64,000 bases of DNA from NCBI RefSeq assembly GCF_009796785.1, contig NZ_CP047026.1, positions 744,001 through 808,000 of the forward strand, in the 5' to 3' direction. Below, piece by piece: positions 37,531 to 47,367 of this stretch. Each line of letters begins with the position of its first letter. The stretch's first letter is position 1. The stretch comes from Polaribacter sp. L3A8. Its GTDB lineage: Bacteria > Bacteroidota > Bacteroidia > Flavobacteriales > Flavobacteriaceae. The notes under the pieces were generated by a model. It saw nothing but the letters and a program-made list of their open reading frames with translations. It did not search any database and was not told where the DNA came from. The position numbers and the translations under genes are program-made.

Positions 37531-38457
37531 TTATTTGTTAATCTTTAAAACTCTATGTAAAATTTTATTAGGAACCACTGTTAGGCATAAATAAACATAT
37601 ACCATTTTATTAAATGGATTATAATATATAGCCTCTAAAGCAGCTTTTACCGATTTAGATCTTAAACCTAATCTTAAGTAAATAGAAGCTCTCATTTTTT
37701 TCCAAGAAGAAATATAATTTTTCAAACAAATTATATTCTTGTTTTTTTTATACAAACTACTTAACTCCCTACCTACAACATCTATATTTTCTGGAATTCT
37801 ATTAGGTTTATCATCATATGTATGGGCACTATCTTGTACAAAAACAGCTAATGGATTTAAATTATAAGCAATCTTATTTTTAACTGCCAATTTTGCCCAT
37901 GTTAATAAATCTTCACCAGATTTTATACCTAAAGGAAAACCTTCAATATCTTGTAAAGCCCTTTTTTTAATCACAATTGCAGAAGACCAAAGTGGTGGAT
38001 GTGAACAGCAGGCAACTTCAAAATAATTTATTAAAATTCCGGCATCTTCCTTAAACGGAATTTTATTTAATTTTAGAGACGTTTTATTCCCTTTATAATC
38101 TTGCATTTCATAAGCTGTTGCTAAAACATTGCAATAAGGAAATTGTGCTGCCAAAGCTTTAATTTCTTTTAAATAATTTATATTCCATATATCATCTGCA
38201 TCTAAGAATGCAATCCATTCATGTTTAGCTTTTTCAATTCCTTTATTACGAGCAGCAGCAACACCTGCATTTTTTTGATCTATTAACCTCACCAAAGAAT
38301 GGTTAAATTGAGTTACAATAGCATCAGAACCATCTGTAGAACCATCATTAACAACCACTATTTCTTCAGGAAGAATCGTTTGGCTTAAAACCGTTTGAAT
38401 AGTAGCAATAATGCTATCTTTTTTATTATATAGAGGAATAACTACACTTATTTTCAT
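37531..38457 (-). CDS. GT2-family glycosyltransferase
   Basis: 308 residues, GT-A fold. ISVVIPLYNKKDSIIATIQT and VVVNDGSTDGSDAIV bind the nucleotide sugar; WIAFLDADDIW carries the DxD metal site. It is the only inverting GT-A type enzyme in the operon. Located 7 bp after the Wzy-like gene. Confidence 0.93.
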   Translation of the reverse strand: MKISVVIPLYNKKDSIIATIQTVLSQTILPEEIVVVNDGSTDGSDAIVTQFNHSLVRLIDQKNAGVAAARNKGIEKAKHEWIAFLDADDIWNINYLKEIKALAAQFPYCNVLATAYEMQDYKGNKTSLKLNKIPFKEDAGILINYFEVACCSHPPLWSSAIVIKKRALQDIEGFPLGIKSGEDLLTWAKLAVKNKIAYNLNPLAVFVQDSAHTYDDKPNRIPENIDVVGRELSSLYKKNKNIICLKNYISSWKKMRASIYLRLGLRSKSVKAALEAIYYNPFNKMVYVYLCLTVVPNKILHRVLKINK

Positions 38458-38464
38458 ATTAGAA

Positions 38465-39757
38465 TTACTTTCTTTTAGATTTCATTACCAATGCAAAACC
38501 AAAAAAGGCATAAGGATAACTTAAGGTAATTAATGAATAATTGATAACATTATCTGTAAACGCAGTTGCCATAATACCACACAAAGAAGTACCTGCAATA
38601 AAAGCAGCTTGTCTTGCTAATACATTATTTTTTTTATCATTATAAATTATAAAAGCATGCCAAACAAAACTTATAATTATAAGCATATATAAAAACAATC
38701 CTATTTGGCCTGTATCACAAATAATTTGTAGATAATCGTTATGAGCTATTTTTATAATTCCGAAAGGATGGTTGCCAGAATAAAAACGAGCCTGCATTTG
38801 TCCTATACCAGCTCCCATAAACTTATTTCCTTCATAAAAAGTATTTAAACTCCATTCCCACATAGCAAAACGTCCATTACTATCAATACTATCTGGCGAT
38901 AAATTACTACTCATATTAATAACCTCTTCTGCACTATTAAAAGTGTGCCTAAACATTTTATTTCTTACCGTAGGCACAAATAAAATAGATGCTATAAAAC
39001 TGGCTACTATTAATACAAACACAGGTAAAGCCTTTAATTTATACTTAAAAAAAGATACTGCTAAAAAAAAGACACCTATACCTATTAACCCTGTTCTTAC
39101 ACTCTCTACTATTGGAATACTGATAAAAAGTAGTATTGCAAATAGGATCTGTTTTTTTTTTGAAAACTTATACAACAATAAACCAGAAGCTATAAAAAAA
39201 GGATTTACATCTATCACCGCAGGTTGCCACCACAAAATAGGATTGTATATAGCATAGATTGGTAAAATTTTCATTGATACTATGCAGCTATTTATTATAA
39301 CACCAGCTATAAAACTAACTTTTAGCGCTTTTATAAAAAATATGTCTGTAATTTTTACCGAAGAAACCACTAATACTACTAAAAAAGGAAATAAATATTT
39401 TGCTAATACACGAAAACCATATCCTTTTTCTGAGGTTAAAACCAATGAAAACAATAGCCAACACAAATACAATGCATAAATTTTTAGCATTGGCGATGAA
39501 AACATTTGAATACCATACCTAAATAATATTCCTATCAACAACCCCATCCAAACTAATAACAGTAACGCAGAAAAAGCACCTGCCTGTACAATAGCTGTTG
39601 CCAGTAATAATAAAACAAAACGTTGTTGAGCGTTTACCTTAAATTTTATTCTTTTATTCCAAGTAGTACTTACAGCATACGTTTTACCCATAAAGGCATA
39701 TTCAAAACCATAAATAATTATAAGCAAAAATGCCAATAAACTTAATCCTATAGCCAT
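38465..39757 (-). CDS. O-antigen polymerase/ligase-like membrane protein (Wzy candidate)
   Basis: 430 residues with about twelve hydrophobic segments. A large periplasmic loop (~280-350) has the Wzy_C-type features SNGRFAMWEWSLNTFYEGN, GAGIGQMQARF and AHNDYLQIICDTGQIGLFLY. These are shared by O-antigen polymerases and ligases. In an operon with Wzx, Wza and Wzc, the polymerase role is the likely one. No other Wzy candidate is present. Confidence 0.85.
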   Translation of the reverse strand: MAIGLSLLAFLLIIIYGFEYAFMGKTYAVSTTWNKRIKFKVNAQQRFVLLLLATAIVQAGAFSALLLLVWMGLLIGILFRYGIQMFSSPMLKIYALYLCWLLFSLVLTSEKGYGFRVLAKYLFPFLVVLVVSSVKITDIFFIKALKVSFIAGVIINSCIVSMKILPIYAIYNPILWWQPAVIDVNPFFIASGLLLYKFSKKKQILFAILLFISIPIVESVRTGLIGIGVFFLAVSFFKYKLKALPVFVLIVASFIASILFVPTVRNKMFRHTFNSAEEVINMSSNLSPDSIDSNGRFAMWEWSLNTFYEGNKFMGAGIGQMQARFYSGNHPFGIIKIAHNDYLQIICDTGQIGLFLYMLIIISFVWHAFIIYNDKKNNVLARQAAFIAGTSLCGIMATAFTDNVINYSLITLSYPYAFFGFALVMKSKRK

Positions 39758-39843
39758 TTAAATTTGTAGGTATAAAAACTGTTTTAAAGAAAGCAATACC
39801 ATCATATAATAAATTATAGAAATATTGTTAAGTAATAAAATAT

Positions 39844-40977
39844 TCATATAATATCTTTAAATAATTCTGTCCATTTTATCATGATTTTATCAATATGGAA
39901 TTGTTTTACATTTTTGGATGCATTTTGCCCCATCAACAATCTTTCTTTATTATTAACCATTAAATATTCTAAGTTTTTAGCAAAAAAATCTATGTTAAAA
40001 TCGCTTACTAAATAACCATCTTTTTTATGAGAAATAATTTCTGAAGGACCACATTCGCAATCAAAAGCAACACATGGTAAACCACATTCCATTGCCTCTG
40101 TTAATACCAACCCAAAACCTTCGTATCTTGATGAAAAAGCCAGTATAGAACTATTTAATAATGCTTCTTTTATTTTTTTTGATGGTGATTTTAATAAAAT
40201 TACTTTTTGTAAATGATAACGATTTATTAGGTCTAATAAATAGTCTTTATCTTGTCCTTCTCCATAAATTGTTAATTTCCAATCTGGATTGTTTTTTGTA
40301 ATTAAACGAAATGCATTAATCAATAAATCAAAACCTTTTTGAGCTATAAATCTACCAATGGCTATAATTTCTTTTTGCTGCCCATCAGACTTTTTATCAG
40401 AAGAAAAAGACAAAGGATTAGAAATTACCAAACTATTGGATGGTTTTTGCCAAAGTGACTGATCTTTTTCTGTTAACAAAACAAACTTATCATATTTTAA
40501 AACGACTCTTTGTTGTTTGTACTGAAGATAACGAGCATATAATTTTCTAAATTTTCTAAAGGATAAATTTGGAATATTATCCATTAAATGGGTTAAATAA
40601 TTTTTAGAAAAATGAAATTCGAGTATCTTCTTACTTCCATCCTTAATGGTATGTAAAAACTCATACTCATCACCAAACAGGCTTATGGTAATGTCTGGTT
40701 TTAATTGTAATAACTTTTTTGTCAATTCTTTTTTAAACCTATTCTTATCTGTTTTAAATAATAGATTTAAAATTTTATTGTTAGTTGGGGTTAAGTTTAA
40801 ACTATCAACAATTACATTTTTATTTAACTCAAAAAAACACCCATCTTTATTAGCTCTTCTAGATATAATAGTTACATCAAACTCTTTTTTAGATGCAAGC
40901 CAATTTGCTTTAGAAGTAAGAACACGCTCCATACCTCCAGAATTTTCTAATGAATCAATTACATATACAATTTTCAT
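39844..40977 (-). CDS. GT4-family glycosyltransferase
   Basis: 377 residues from the ATG at 40977 (MKIVYVIDSLENSGGMERVL); the frame extends to 40995 but that would overlap the gene upstream. GGMERVL is the usual N-terminal loop. IAIGRFIAQKGFDLLINAF and FSSRYEGFGLVLTEAMECGL form the donor site. The sugar is unknown. Confidence 0.9.
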   Translation of the reverse strand: MKIVYVIDSLENSGGMERVLTSKANWLASKKEFDVTIISRRANKDGCFFELNKNVIVDSLNLTPTNNKILNLLFKTDKNRFKKELTKKLLQLKPDITISLFGDEYEFLHTIKDGSKKILEFHFSKNYLTHLMDNIPNLSFRKFRKLYARYLQYKQQRVVLKYDKFVLLTEKDQSLWQKPSNSLVISNPLSFSSDKKSDGQQKEIIAIGRFIAQKGFDLLINAFRLITKNNPDWKLTIYGEGQDKDYLLDLINRYHLQKVILLKSPSKKIKEALLNSSILAFSSRYEGFGLVLTEAMECGLPCVAFDCECGPSEIISHKKDGYLVSDFNIDFFAKNLEYLMVNNKERLLMGQNASKNVKQFHIDKIMIKWTELFKDII

Positions 40978-40981
40978 CACA

Positions 40982-42121
40982 CTAATTAATATCAAGGTGT
41001 TTATTGTAAATAGAAATATATTTTAAAGCAGTATCTGTCCAATTAAATTTTGATGCTTGTAAAAAACCCTGTTCTTTAATTTTATCTAAATCAAAATTCT
41101 TATTTTCAAATTGTTCTAGTTTTTCAAAAATATCCTCTGTTTCTGAATACTTTAAATACAAAGCGGCATTACCTCCTACTTCTTTTAAAGAGCTATTATT
41201 GCAAGTAACTACAGCACAACCACATGCCATAGCTTCTAAAACAGGTAAACCAAACCCTTCATAAGAAGAAGGAAACACCAAAGCTGTTGCACCGTTATAA
41301 ACTAAACACAACTCGGTATCTGTAATATTAGAAATAAAATGAATTCTTTCTTTACATTTAGATTTATCTATCATTTCTAAGACAAAATCAGGTGGATTAC
41401 CCCAAAGTAATACTAAATCATTTATAGGTAATTGCTTAGACAATTGTATATATGCTTCTACTAATTTATGAGTATTTTTACGTTCTGCATTACAAGAAAC
41501 ACTTAAAAAGTAAGGCGATTCTGTTTTAACTACAGCCTTAATTCTTCTTTTTAATAATTCATTATTTGGTAATTTGTAAAATACATTGTGCTTTACTCCC
41601 CAATAAACAACATCAATTTTAGATGGTTCTATCTGCATTGTTTCAATAATATCTTTTTTAGAAGCTTTAGAACAGGTTATAATACCTTTGCATTGCTGCA
41701 TTAATGGAGGCACGTCTTGAACCATTTGGTTATGATTATATGCTTTTTCTTGTATTCTCATAAATAAGGCATCATGTAAAGTAATAATAGCCTTTTCTGG
41801 TTTATAAATATGAGCAAAATTATGCGGTATATGCATTAAATCATATTTAGAAAAACTTTCTTTTATAGGTAATTTTGCCATTATTTTATTTATAGATTCT
41901 CTATGTGGTAAGTACAAATGCTTCGTTTTATAGAAATCTACAAAATGTTTAGCTCCTACCCCCTTCATGTTTTGAGAATATAAAATAATTTGAAAAGGCA
42001 ACTGTTCTATCATTTTAGAAAACGAATCTATTAACTCTAAGGTAGTTCTACCAACTCCTGTTGTTTTACCTGTTAATAAATAAGGTACTACAGAATTAAT
42101 ATCTATTAAAATCTTTTTCAT
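40982..42121 (-). CDS. GT4-family glycosyltransferase
   Basis: 379 residues. N-terminal VGRTTLELIDSFSKM; central YFLSVSCNAERKNTHKLVEA; donor site VFPSSYEGFGLPVLEAMACG. This last block is close to mannosyltransferases such as WbaZ/MtfB, but the sugar remains a guess. Lies 6 bp after the acyltransferase gene. Confidence 0.9.
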   Translation of the reverse strand: MKKILIDINSVVPYLLTGKTTGVGRTTLELIDSFSKMIEQLPFQIILYSQNMKGVGAKHFVDFYKTKHLYLPHRESINKIMAKLPIKESFSKYDLMHIPHNFAHIYKPEKAIITLHDALFMRIQEKAYNHNQMVQDVPPLMQQCKGIITCSKASKKDIIETMQIEPSKIDVVYWGVKHNVFYKLPNNELLKRRIKAVVKTESPYFLSVSCNAERKNTHKLVEAYIQLSKQLPINDLVLLWGNPPDFVLEMIDKSKCKERIHFISNITDTELCLVYNGATALVFPSSYEGFGLPVLEAMACGCAVVTCNNSSLKEVGGNAALYLKYSETEDIFEKLEQFENKNFDLDKIKEQGFLQASKFNWTDTALKYISIYNKHLDIN

Positions 42122-42127
42122 AATCGT

Positions 42128-43120
42128 TTATAAGCCATAAACAAATGGTACAACTTTTTTTAAAATTGTGTTTAAAATAATTGCTAAGGTTAACGTAATA
42201 AAAGCGCCCATTAAATTGTTTAAAAAGATCTCTTTTGATATTATTAAATTTACTAATGGACGAGAAAACTCAAATAACGCTAAATGAATAGCAAAAATAC
42301 CTAGAGAATTTTTTCCTATATAAGCCCAAAATTTAGATAAAAAGACTGTTTTATTTATTAAGTTAGATAAAATCCATAATGCGTAAATACCCATAATAGC
42401 AGAAGTTATATAAATAAAAAAGGGCGTCTTAAATGTATTAGAATTGATATCTATTCCTTTAAAAAAACTATTAATAAAATATAATAGACTACTAATTAAA
42501 AAAAATGAACAAACTTTTAAATAATTATTTTTTGGCAACCATTTCGTTTTTAAAACATTAAAAAAATCATGTCCGATTGCATAAAATATTAACATAGAAA
42601 ATGATGAAAAAATATGAAAATAATTATAATAAAACGGCAAATTCATTTGACTAATAAAATAACTAAGCCAACTAAGTATAAATACAACAAACATTCTTAA
42701 CCAAATTGTATTTATTTTTTTTAGTACCAAAAAGTAAATAATTAAAATCTCAAAGAGCGATATAAAAAACCATAACGGAATAGAAATAGCGTCTTTATAC
42801 GGTATTATTTTATAAATTATATTAAACTCAAAATTATCTACTCCCGTAAAACAAAAAGCCCAAGCCAAATAAAAAAAGTAATGAAATAAAGAGAAAAATA
42901 CAAATGGTAATAACAACCTTTTACCTTTTGATTTAAGTAAAGTTACAATTCCATTATCTTGTTTATGAAATATGCCTGCTAACATAAAAAACAAAGGCAT
43001 GTGAAAACTATAAATTAATTTACCGACACCTAACTTTTCATTCGCTAAATTATGACCTAAAATAACTAAAAAAACACCTAATCCTTTAGCTATATCAATA
43101 TTAATATCTCTCTTAGCCAA
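42128..43120 (-). CDS. Acyltransferase-3 family membrane protein
   Basis: 330 residues, about ten membrane helices. The N-terminal block INIDIAKGLGVFLVILGHNL and FHMPLFFMLAGIFHK carries the conserved histidine and arginine-region pattern of acyltransferase-3 (OafA/WecH type). Such enzymes O-acetylate sugars at the membrane, so this gives a second potential modification besides the MBOAT pair. Spaced 4 bp from the GT4 gene upstream. Confidence 0.9.
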   Translation of the reverse strand: MAKRDINIDIAKGLGVFLVILGHNLANEKLGVGKLIYSFHMPLFFMLAGIFHKQDNGIVTLLKSKGKRLLLPFVFFSLFHYFFYLAWAFCFTGVDNFEFNIIYKIIPYKDAISIPLWFFISLFEILIIYFLVLKKINTIWLRMFVVFILSWLSYFISQMNLPFYYNYFHIFSSFSMLIFYAIGHDFFNVLKTKWLPKNNYLKVCSFFLISSLLYFINSFFKGIDINSNTFKTPFFIYITSAIMGIYALWILSNLINKTVFLSKFWAYIGKNSLGIFAIHLALFEFSRPLVNLIISKEIFLNNLMGAFITLTLAIILNTILKKVVPFVYGL

Positions 43121-43124
43121 TGCT

Positions 43125-44447
43125 TTACCTCTTTACTAAAGGTTTATAAATTTTAACCAAATCTTTTACGTGATTGTTTATTGAATTTACATTTACACCT
43201 GTATTTTTTTTTAATTTTATTAATAAATCCGGACATTCTAATATTTCTTTCATTTTCTCCTTTAGAGCATTAACATCATTTGGGGGTATTAATAAACCAT
43301 TTTCTTTATGTTTAATTTGCATTTCTGCCCCTCCACATTTTGTTGCTATAACAGGTTTTCCCATTGATAAAGATTCTGCTATAGTAAGACCAAATACCTC
43401 TAAAAAAAATGCAGGATGAATCATAATATCAAACATTTTAATTTTTTCATTAACCTTTTCTGGTGGCACTTTACCGTACCAAAAAATATTATCGTGATTT
43501 TTATATTTTTTTTTCAAAAATCTATAATACTTTTCTTCTTTACTATTTCCTGTTCCTCCAATAATATGAATCTCTGCTGGTACTTTTAAATCACTAAAAG
43601 CCTCTAACATAATATGCACTCCCTTTTCTTTACAAATCCTCCCTACATAAAAGAATTTTACACGTTTATTTTTTTTAGAAGCTTCTATATTCTCTTCTAA
43701 AATAGCGCTGTTGTCTTTTATATTAATTGGTATTCCATGTGGAATAACTTTTATTTTATTTTTAGAAGCTCCATTGCGTAACATAGCATCTTTAATTGCA
43801 ATTGATGGAGCTATTAATAAACTTGCATTGGTATATATTTTTTTCCATTCCCTTTTTTTATTCTCAATAGAAAGCGTAGTTGTACCAATAGGCGTAATAA
43901 AATAAATAAAAGGTATTTTTTTTAACCACTTACCAATAGATAACCTTAGTTTAAAAGGAATTATTTTTTGTATAGAAAAAGTAAAGGTTCCTCCTTTTAC
44001 ATTTCTTAAAACACAAGGTAAACAGTTGCTATCTGATGCCTTAACATTACATATTTTATCTTTAGAATTTAATAATGCTCCTGCAGGACAAATTAAACCA
44101 CCATGATGTGCTGTAACAATACAAGGAATTTTTAATGATTTACATGCCAAAGAAAAAGGTTCTTTAAAACCATGGACATGTACAATAGATGGATTAATTT
44201 TTGTTATAAGTTTTTTTACCCCCATTAAACCATCTTCCAACATTTTGTCTGTAAAAGTATATACTGGTTTCTCTTGATAGTAACTTACTACTTTTGCATC
44301 AGTACCAGGTGTTGCAATAGATACATCTAAATTTTGTGCAATCATTTCATTAACAATATTCTTTACGTAGACTTGACCACCACCATAATTAGAGTGAAAA
44401 TAGGATGCCGTAACTATTAATATTTTTAAGGATGCTTTATCTTTCAT
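43125..44447 (-). CDS. GT4-family glycosyltransferase with cysteine cluster
   Basis: 440 residues, the longest glycosyltransferase here. It opens ILIVTASYFHSNYGGGQVYV. An insert at ~115-150 carries four cysteines (CPAGALL ... CNVK ... CLPC), a metal-binding-like pattern seen in a subset of GT4 enzymes. The C-terminal domain has FFYVGRICKEKGVHIMLEAF and the donor site HPAFFLEVFGLTIAESLSMG. Its start overlaps the preceding gene by 11 bp. Confidence 0.9.
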   Translation of the reverse strand: MKDKASLKILIVTASYFHSNYGGGQVYVKNIVNEMIAQNLDVSIATPGTDAKVVSYYQEKPVYTFTDKMLEDGLMGVKKLITKINPSIVHVHGFKEPFSLACKSLKIPCIVTAHHGGLICPAGALLNSKDKICNVKASDSNCLPCVLRNVKGGTFTFSIQKIIPFKLRLSIGKWLKKIPFIYFITPIGTTTLSIENKKREWKKIYTNASLLIAPSIAIKDAMLRNGASKNKIKVIPHGIPINIKDNSAILEENIEASKKNKRVKFFYVGRICKEKGVHIMLEAFSDLKVPAEIHIIGGTGNSKEEKYYRFLKKKYKNHDNIFWYGKVPPEKVNEKIKMFDIMIHPAFFLEVFGLTIAESLSMGKPVIATKCGGAEMQIKHKENGLLIPPNDVNALKEKMKEILECPDLLIKLKKNTGVNVNSINNHVKDLVKIYKPLVKR

Positions 44448-45003
44448 CTGCCTTTTGATTCTTTATTATTTTAGCAGGAACACCAACAATAGTTATATTC
44501 GATTGCGAAAAAGATTTTGTTACAACTGTATTTGCACCAATTGCAACATCATTACCTATTATTATATTACCAAATAATTTTGCCCCCGGACCAATATATA
44601 CATTATCTCCAAGAGTAGGAACGCCTCCATTATTAACACCAATATTAACCCCAGTTTGTATTACACAATTAGCTCCTATTTTTACAAAAGGATGAATTAC
44701 TATTGTTCCGTAATGTGGTATTCTTACACCTGGTCCAAAAACATTTGGTGGTATAGAAAAGCCTAATTTATAGCTAAGTTTTTTGTATTTAACTAAATAA
44801 TACTTTCTTTTTATTCTAGATAATATATCCTTTTTATTTGCATTTAAATAATACTCATAATGTCTTAAATACTTAATAAATAACCATAATAAATTAGGAG
44901 TAAATATTGTTAAAAACCTTTCGTAACCATTTAAAATAACAATATCATTAGCTTTAGCATCTTGGTTAAGAAAGTATTTAAGATTAGCCTTATTTTTAAG
45001 CAT
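44437..45003 (-). CDS. Hexapeptide-repeat acetyltransferase (CysE/WcaB-like)
   Basis: 188 residues. The C-terminal half is a left-handed beta helix with hexapeptide repeats: GPGVRIPHYGTIVIHP, VKIGANCVIQTGVNIGVN, VYIGPGAKLFGNIIIG, VAIGANTVVTKSF, IVGVPAKII. HYGTIVIHP holds the likely catalytic histidine. The form is that of serine O-acetyltransferase relatives, used in polysaccharide loci for sugar O-acetylation. It overlaps both neighbours (8 and 11 bp). Confidence 0.9.
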   Translation of the reverse strand: MLKNKANLKYFLNQDAKANDIVILNGYERFLTIFTPNLLWLFIKYLRHYEYYLNANKKDILSRIKRKYYLVKYKKLSYKLGFSIPPNVFGPGVRIPHYGTIVIHPFVKIGANCVIQTGVNIGVNNGGVPTLGDNVYIGPGAKLFGNIIIGNDVAIGANTVVTKSFSQSNITIVGVPAKIIKNQKADER

Positions 45004-46453
45004 TCTTCTTTTTAATATTTAATAATTCTTTTATTTCATTAATTATTAGAATAAAATCATTCTTCATAAATAAAAAATAAAAAGCTAAAAACACACCTAA
45101 AAAAGTAGTTGTAAATATTATAAGATCTAACAGCAAAATTTGCAAGTAAAAATAACTCTTTAGCGTAAGAACAATTGCTAACGAAATTAAATAAATGGCT
45201 ATGTTTTTAATAGAAATAAAATAGAGTTGGTTTTTAAAATTTATTTTTTTTGAAATTATAATTAAACCTGTAATAAAAACAAGAATTTGAGCACAAACAA
45301 AACCTATTAAATAACTATTTAAGTTTGCATAAAATAAGAAACCAAAATTTGCAAAAAACAACACTTTATTAAATATGTTAATCTTTAGATACAAACCAGA
45401 TAATCCTTTGCTTAATAAAATATTATAAAACAAATTAAAAATCTGTGGAGCAAAAGCTCCAAATATAATTATTTGAAATAGTATAACAGAAGGTTCCCAT
45501 TTTTCTGAAAATAACAGTACAATAATTTCATGTGCTCCCACCAATAGTAAACCACAGGCTAAAAAAGATATAAATGATATAAGTTTAAAAAGTTTTAAAA
45601 CAGTAGTTTTATAAAAAATTGGTTCATTTTTAATTGAACTTAAACTAGGTAATAATATATTAGACAAAGTAGTTGCTGTATATCTAAATGAAAAATTTTC
45701 TAAAGACTTTGACCTATAATAATAACCTAAAGTTACAGGATTTAAAATTTTTCCTATTATCAAAGAATCTAAATTGATAAAAATTGTATCTAGAATTCCT
45801 GTTAAAAAAATTTTGGAACTAAAACCCCATAATTCTTTTACTGCTGTAATACTAAAAACTAATTTAAATCTAAATTTACTTAAAAAATAAATTAAAGTAT
45901 TATTAAGTATTTCAGAAATTAATATTTGTGTAACTAAACTCCATATACCAAAACCATTATAAGCCATAAATACCGCAATAAAACCACTAATAAAAGCAGA
46001 TATAAGACTTGTAATAGACATTAATTTAAAATTCATTGCTCTTCTTAAATAAGCTCTTGTTACATTACCAAAAGAATTTATTACAAAACTTAAAGACATA
46101 ACTTTAATTAAGTCTGTTAACACCTCTTTTTCATAAAAGTTTGCAACAAAAGGAGCTGCTAAAAAAACGAGTCCTGCTAAAAAAAAACCCATAATTACAT
46201 TCATAAAAAAAACTGAAGCATAATGTTCTTCAGTTACTTTACTTCGTTGTACCAACGCTGTGCTAAATCCAAAATCTAAAAACACATTTGCTAGATTTAT
46301 AAAAACTGTAATTATAGCTAACAATCCAAAATCTTCTGGCAATAAAATTCTTGCCAAAATAATTGAAACAAAAAAGCCAACACCTTGCAATCCTAACTTA
46401 CCAACAAAATCCCAAATAAGACCTGTTAAACTTTTTTTCTTTAAACTTGTCAT
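44996..46453 (-). CDS. wzx: Wzx-like polysaccharide flippase
   Basis: 485 residues, about 14 membrane helices, MOP superfamily. The start LTGLIWDFVGKLGLQGVGFF and SIILARILLPEDFGLLAIIT are typical of lipid-linked oligosaccharide flippases (the WzxC/RfbX type). It moves undecaprenyl-linked repeat units to the periplasmic face for the polymerase. First enzyme gene after the antiterminator. Confidence 0.94.
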   Translation of the reverse strand: MTSLKKKSLTGLIWDFVGKLGLQGVGFFVSIILARILLPEDFGLLAIITVFINLANVFLDFGFSTALVQRSKVTEEHYASVFFMNVIMGFFLAGLVFLAAPFVANFYEKEVLTDLIKVMSLSFVINSFGNVTRAYLRRAMNFKLMSITSLISAFISGFIAVFMAYNGFGIWSLVTQILISEILNNTLIYFLSKFRFKLVFSITAVKELWGFSSKIFLTGILDTIFINLDSLIIGKILNPVTLGYYYRSKSLENFSFRYTATTLSNILLPSLSSIKNEPIFYKTTVLKLFKLISFISFLACGLLLVGAHEIIVLLFSEKWEPSVILFQIIIFGAFAPQIFNLFYNILLSKGLSGLYLKINIFNKVLFFANFGFLFYANLNSYLIGFVCAQILVFITGLIIISKKINFKNQLYFISIKNIAIYLISLAIVLTLKSYFYLQILLLDLIIFTTTFLGVFLAFYFLFMKNDFILIINEIKELLNIKKKNA

Positions 46454-46687
46454 TCTTTTTTTTTAGTACTTTTTACTATAAAGTTTAAATACATTTATGT
46501 AGAAGTACTTTTATCTTTTCTTTTAAAAAGACTTAATAATATCAATTAAACCACTAAAAAAATCAACTTATTTTTATCTTTAATTTAAGAAAAAAATAGA
46601 TAAATTCTGTCCTCTTTACTAATTTCTGCAATTAGTAAATTCAGTAAAAATCTAGACATAACTTTTTTTTACTTAAAAAAATTCTCT

Positions 46688-46780
46688 TTAAGTAAACATT
46701 ACAAATTGTACTACAGCAATTAGAGTAACCCCAATAGTAAAAACTAATACAACTCTTAACGTTTTTTTAAATAAACTCAT
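46688..46780 (-). CDS. Possible 30-residue membrane peptide
   Basis: In the 386-bp gap between upxY and wzx, the minus strand encodes MSLFKKTLRVVLVFTIGVTL and ten more residues ending QFVMFT, then TAA. A basic N terminus plus one hydrophobic helix is the pattern of a real small membrane protein. The rest of the gap (46454-46687 and 46781-46839) is very AT-rich and shows nothing else. There is no Shine-Dalgarno sequence, which is normal in Bacteroidota. Chance ORFs of this length are common, so this is tentative. Confidence 0.35.
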   Translation of the reverse strand: MSLFKKTLRVVLVFTIGVTLIAVVQFVMFT

Positions 46781-46839
46781 AACAATATGTTTTATTAAAT
46801 AAAAACTATTTTATTTATCACCAACATAATAAACTTAAA

Positions 46840-47367
46840 CTAAACTGTTTGCAAGCATTTTAAAGGCAACGTTACTTCTACACAACTACCTAAAGTTTCC
46901 ATAACAATAATTACCTTATTTTTACCTGCTTTATCTTGGTAAACCCCATATAAACCTTTAAAAGGGCCTTCTGCAACCGTAACTTTTGCCCCTTTAACAA
47001 CATGAACGGGTATAGAACGGATAGTTGTTTTAAAATGACTGTTTGTAGACAATATTCTTAAATTTTCAATTTCAGAATCTTTAACAACCGCATAATTTCC
47101 TAAATATTTTAAAATATTAATAACCCCAGGTATTGAATAGATCTGTCCCAAATTTTTACAGGTTGATTTTACAAATACATAAGAATTTATTAATGGTACT
47201 TTCATTCTTTTTTTCCGGTCACTCCATTTTTTTTCTACCGTTTGTAATGGTAAAAAAGTATCAAATCCAGCAGCAGAAAGTCTTTCCTCTACTTTTTTTT
47301 CAGTTTTAGGTCTTGTATAAACAGCAAACCACTTTACTTCTTCTTTTCTTTTTTTTAATGTATTCAC
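46840..47367 (-). CDS. UpxY-family transcription antiterminator (NusG-like)
   Basis: 175 residues with a GTG start. The NGN domain is visible in VKWFAVYTRPKTEKKVEERL and TFLPLQTVEKKWSDRKKRMK, PLINSYVFV; the KOW domain in VAEGPFKGLYGVYQDKAGKN. Specialised NusG paralogues at the head of Bacteroides capsule operons (UpxY) keep RNA polymerase elongating through the long operon. Its place as first gene of a 20-kb operon fits that job. The 5' region holds repeated C-rich motifs (see 47495-47525). Confidence 0.92.
   Translation of the reverse strand: MNTLKKRKEEVKWFAVYTRPKTEKKVEERLSAAGFDTFLPLQTVEKKWSDRKKRMKVPLINSYVFVKSTCKNLGQIYSIPGVINILKYLGNYAVVKDSEIENLRILSTNSHFKTTIRSIPVHVVKGAKVTVAEGPFKGLYGVYQDKAGKNKVIIVMETLGSCVEVTLPLKCLQTV

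Noticed and set aside
43990..44110. Cysteine cluster of the GT4 enzyme as a novel domain
   Set aside because: Similar four-cysteine inserts are familiar in a subset of GT4 glycosyltransferases.
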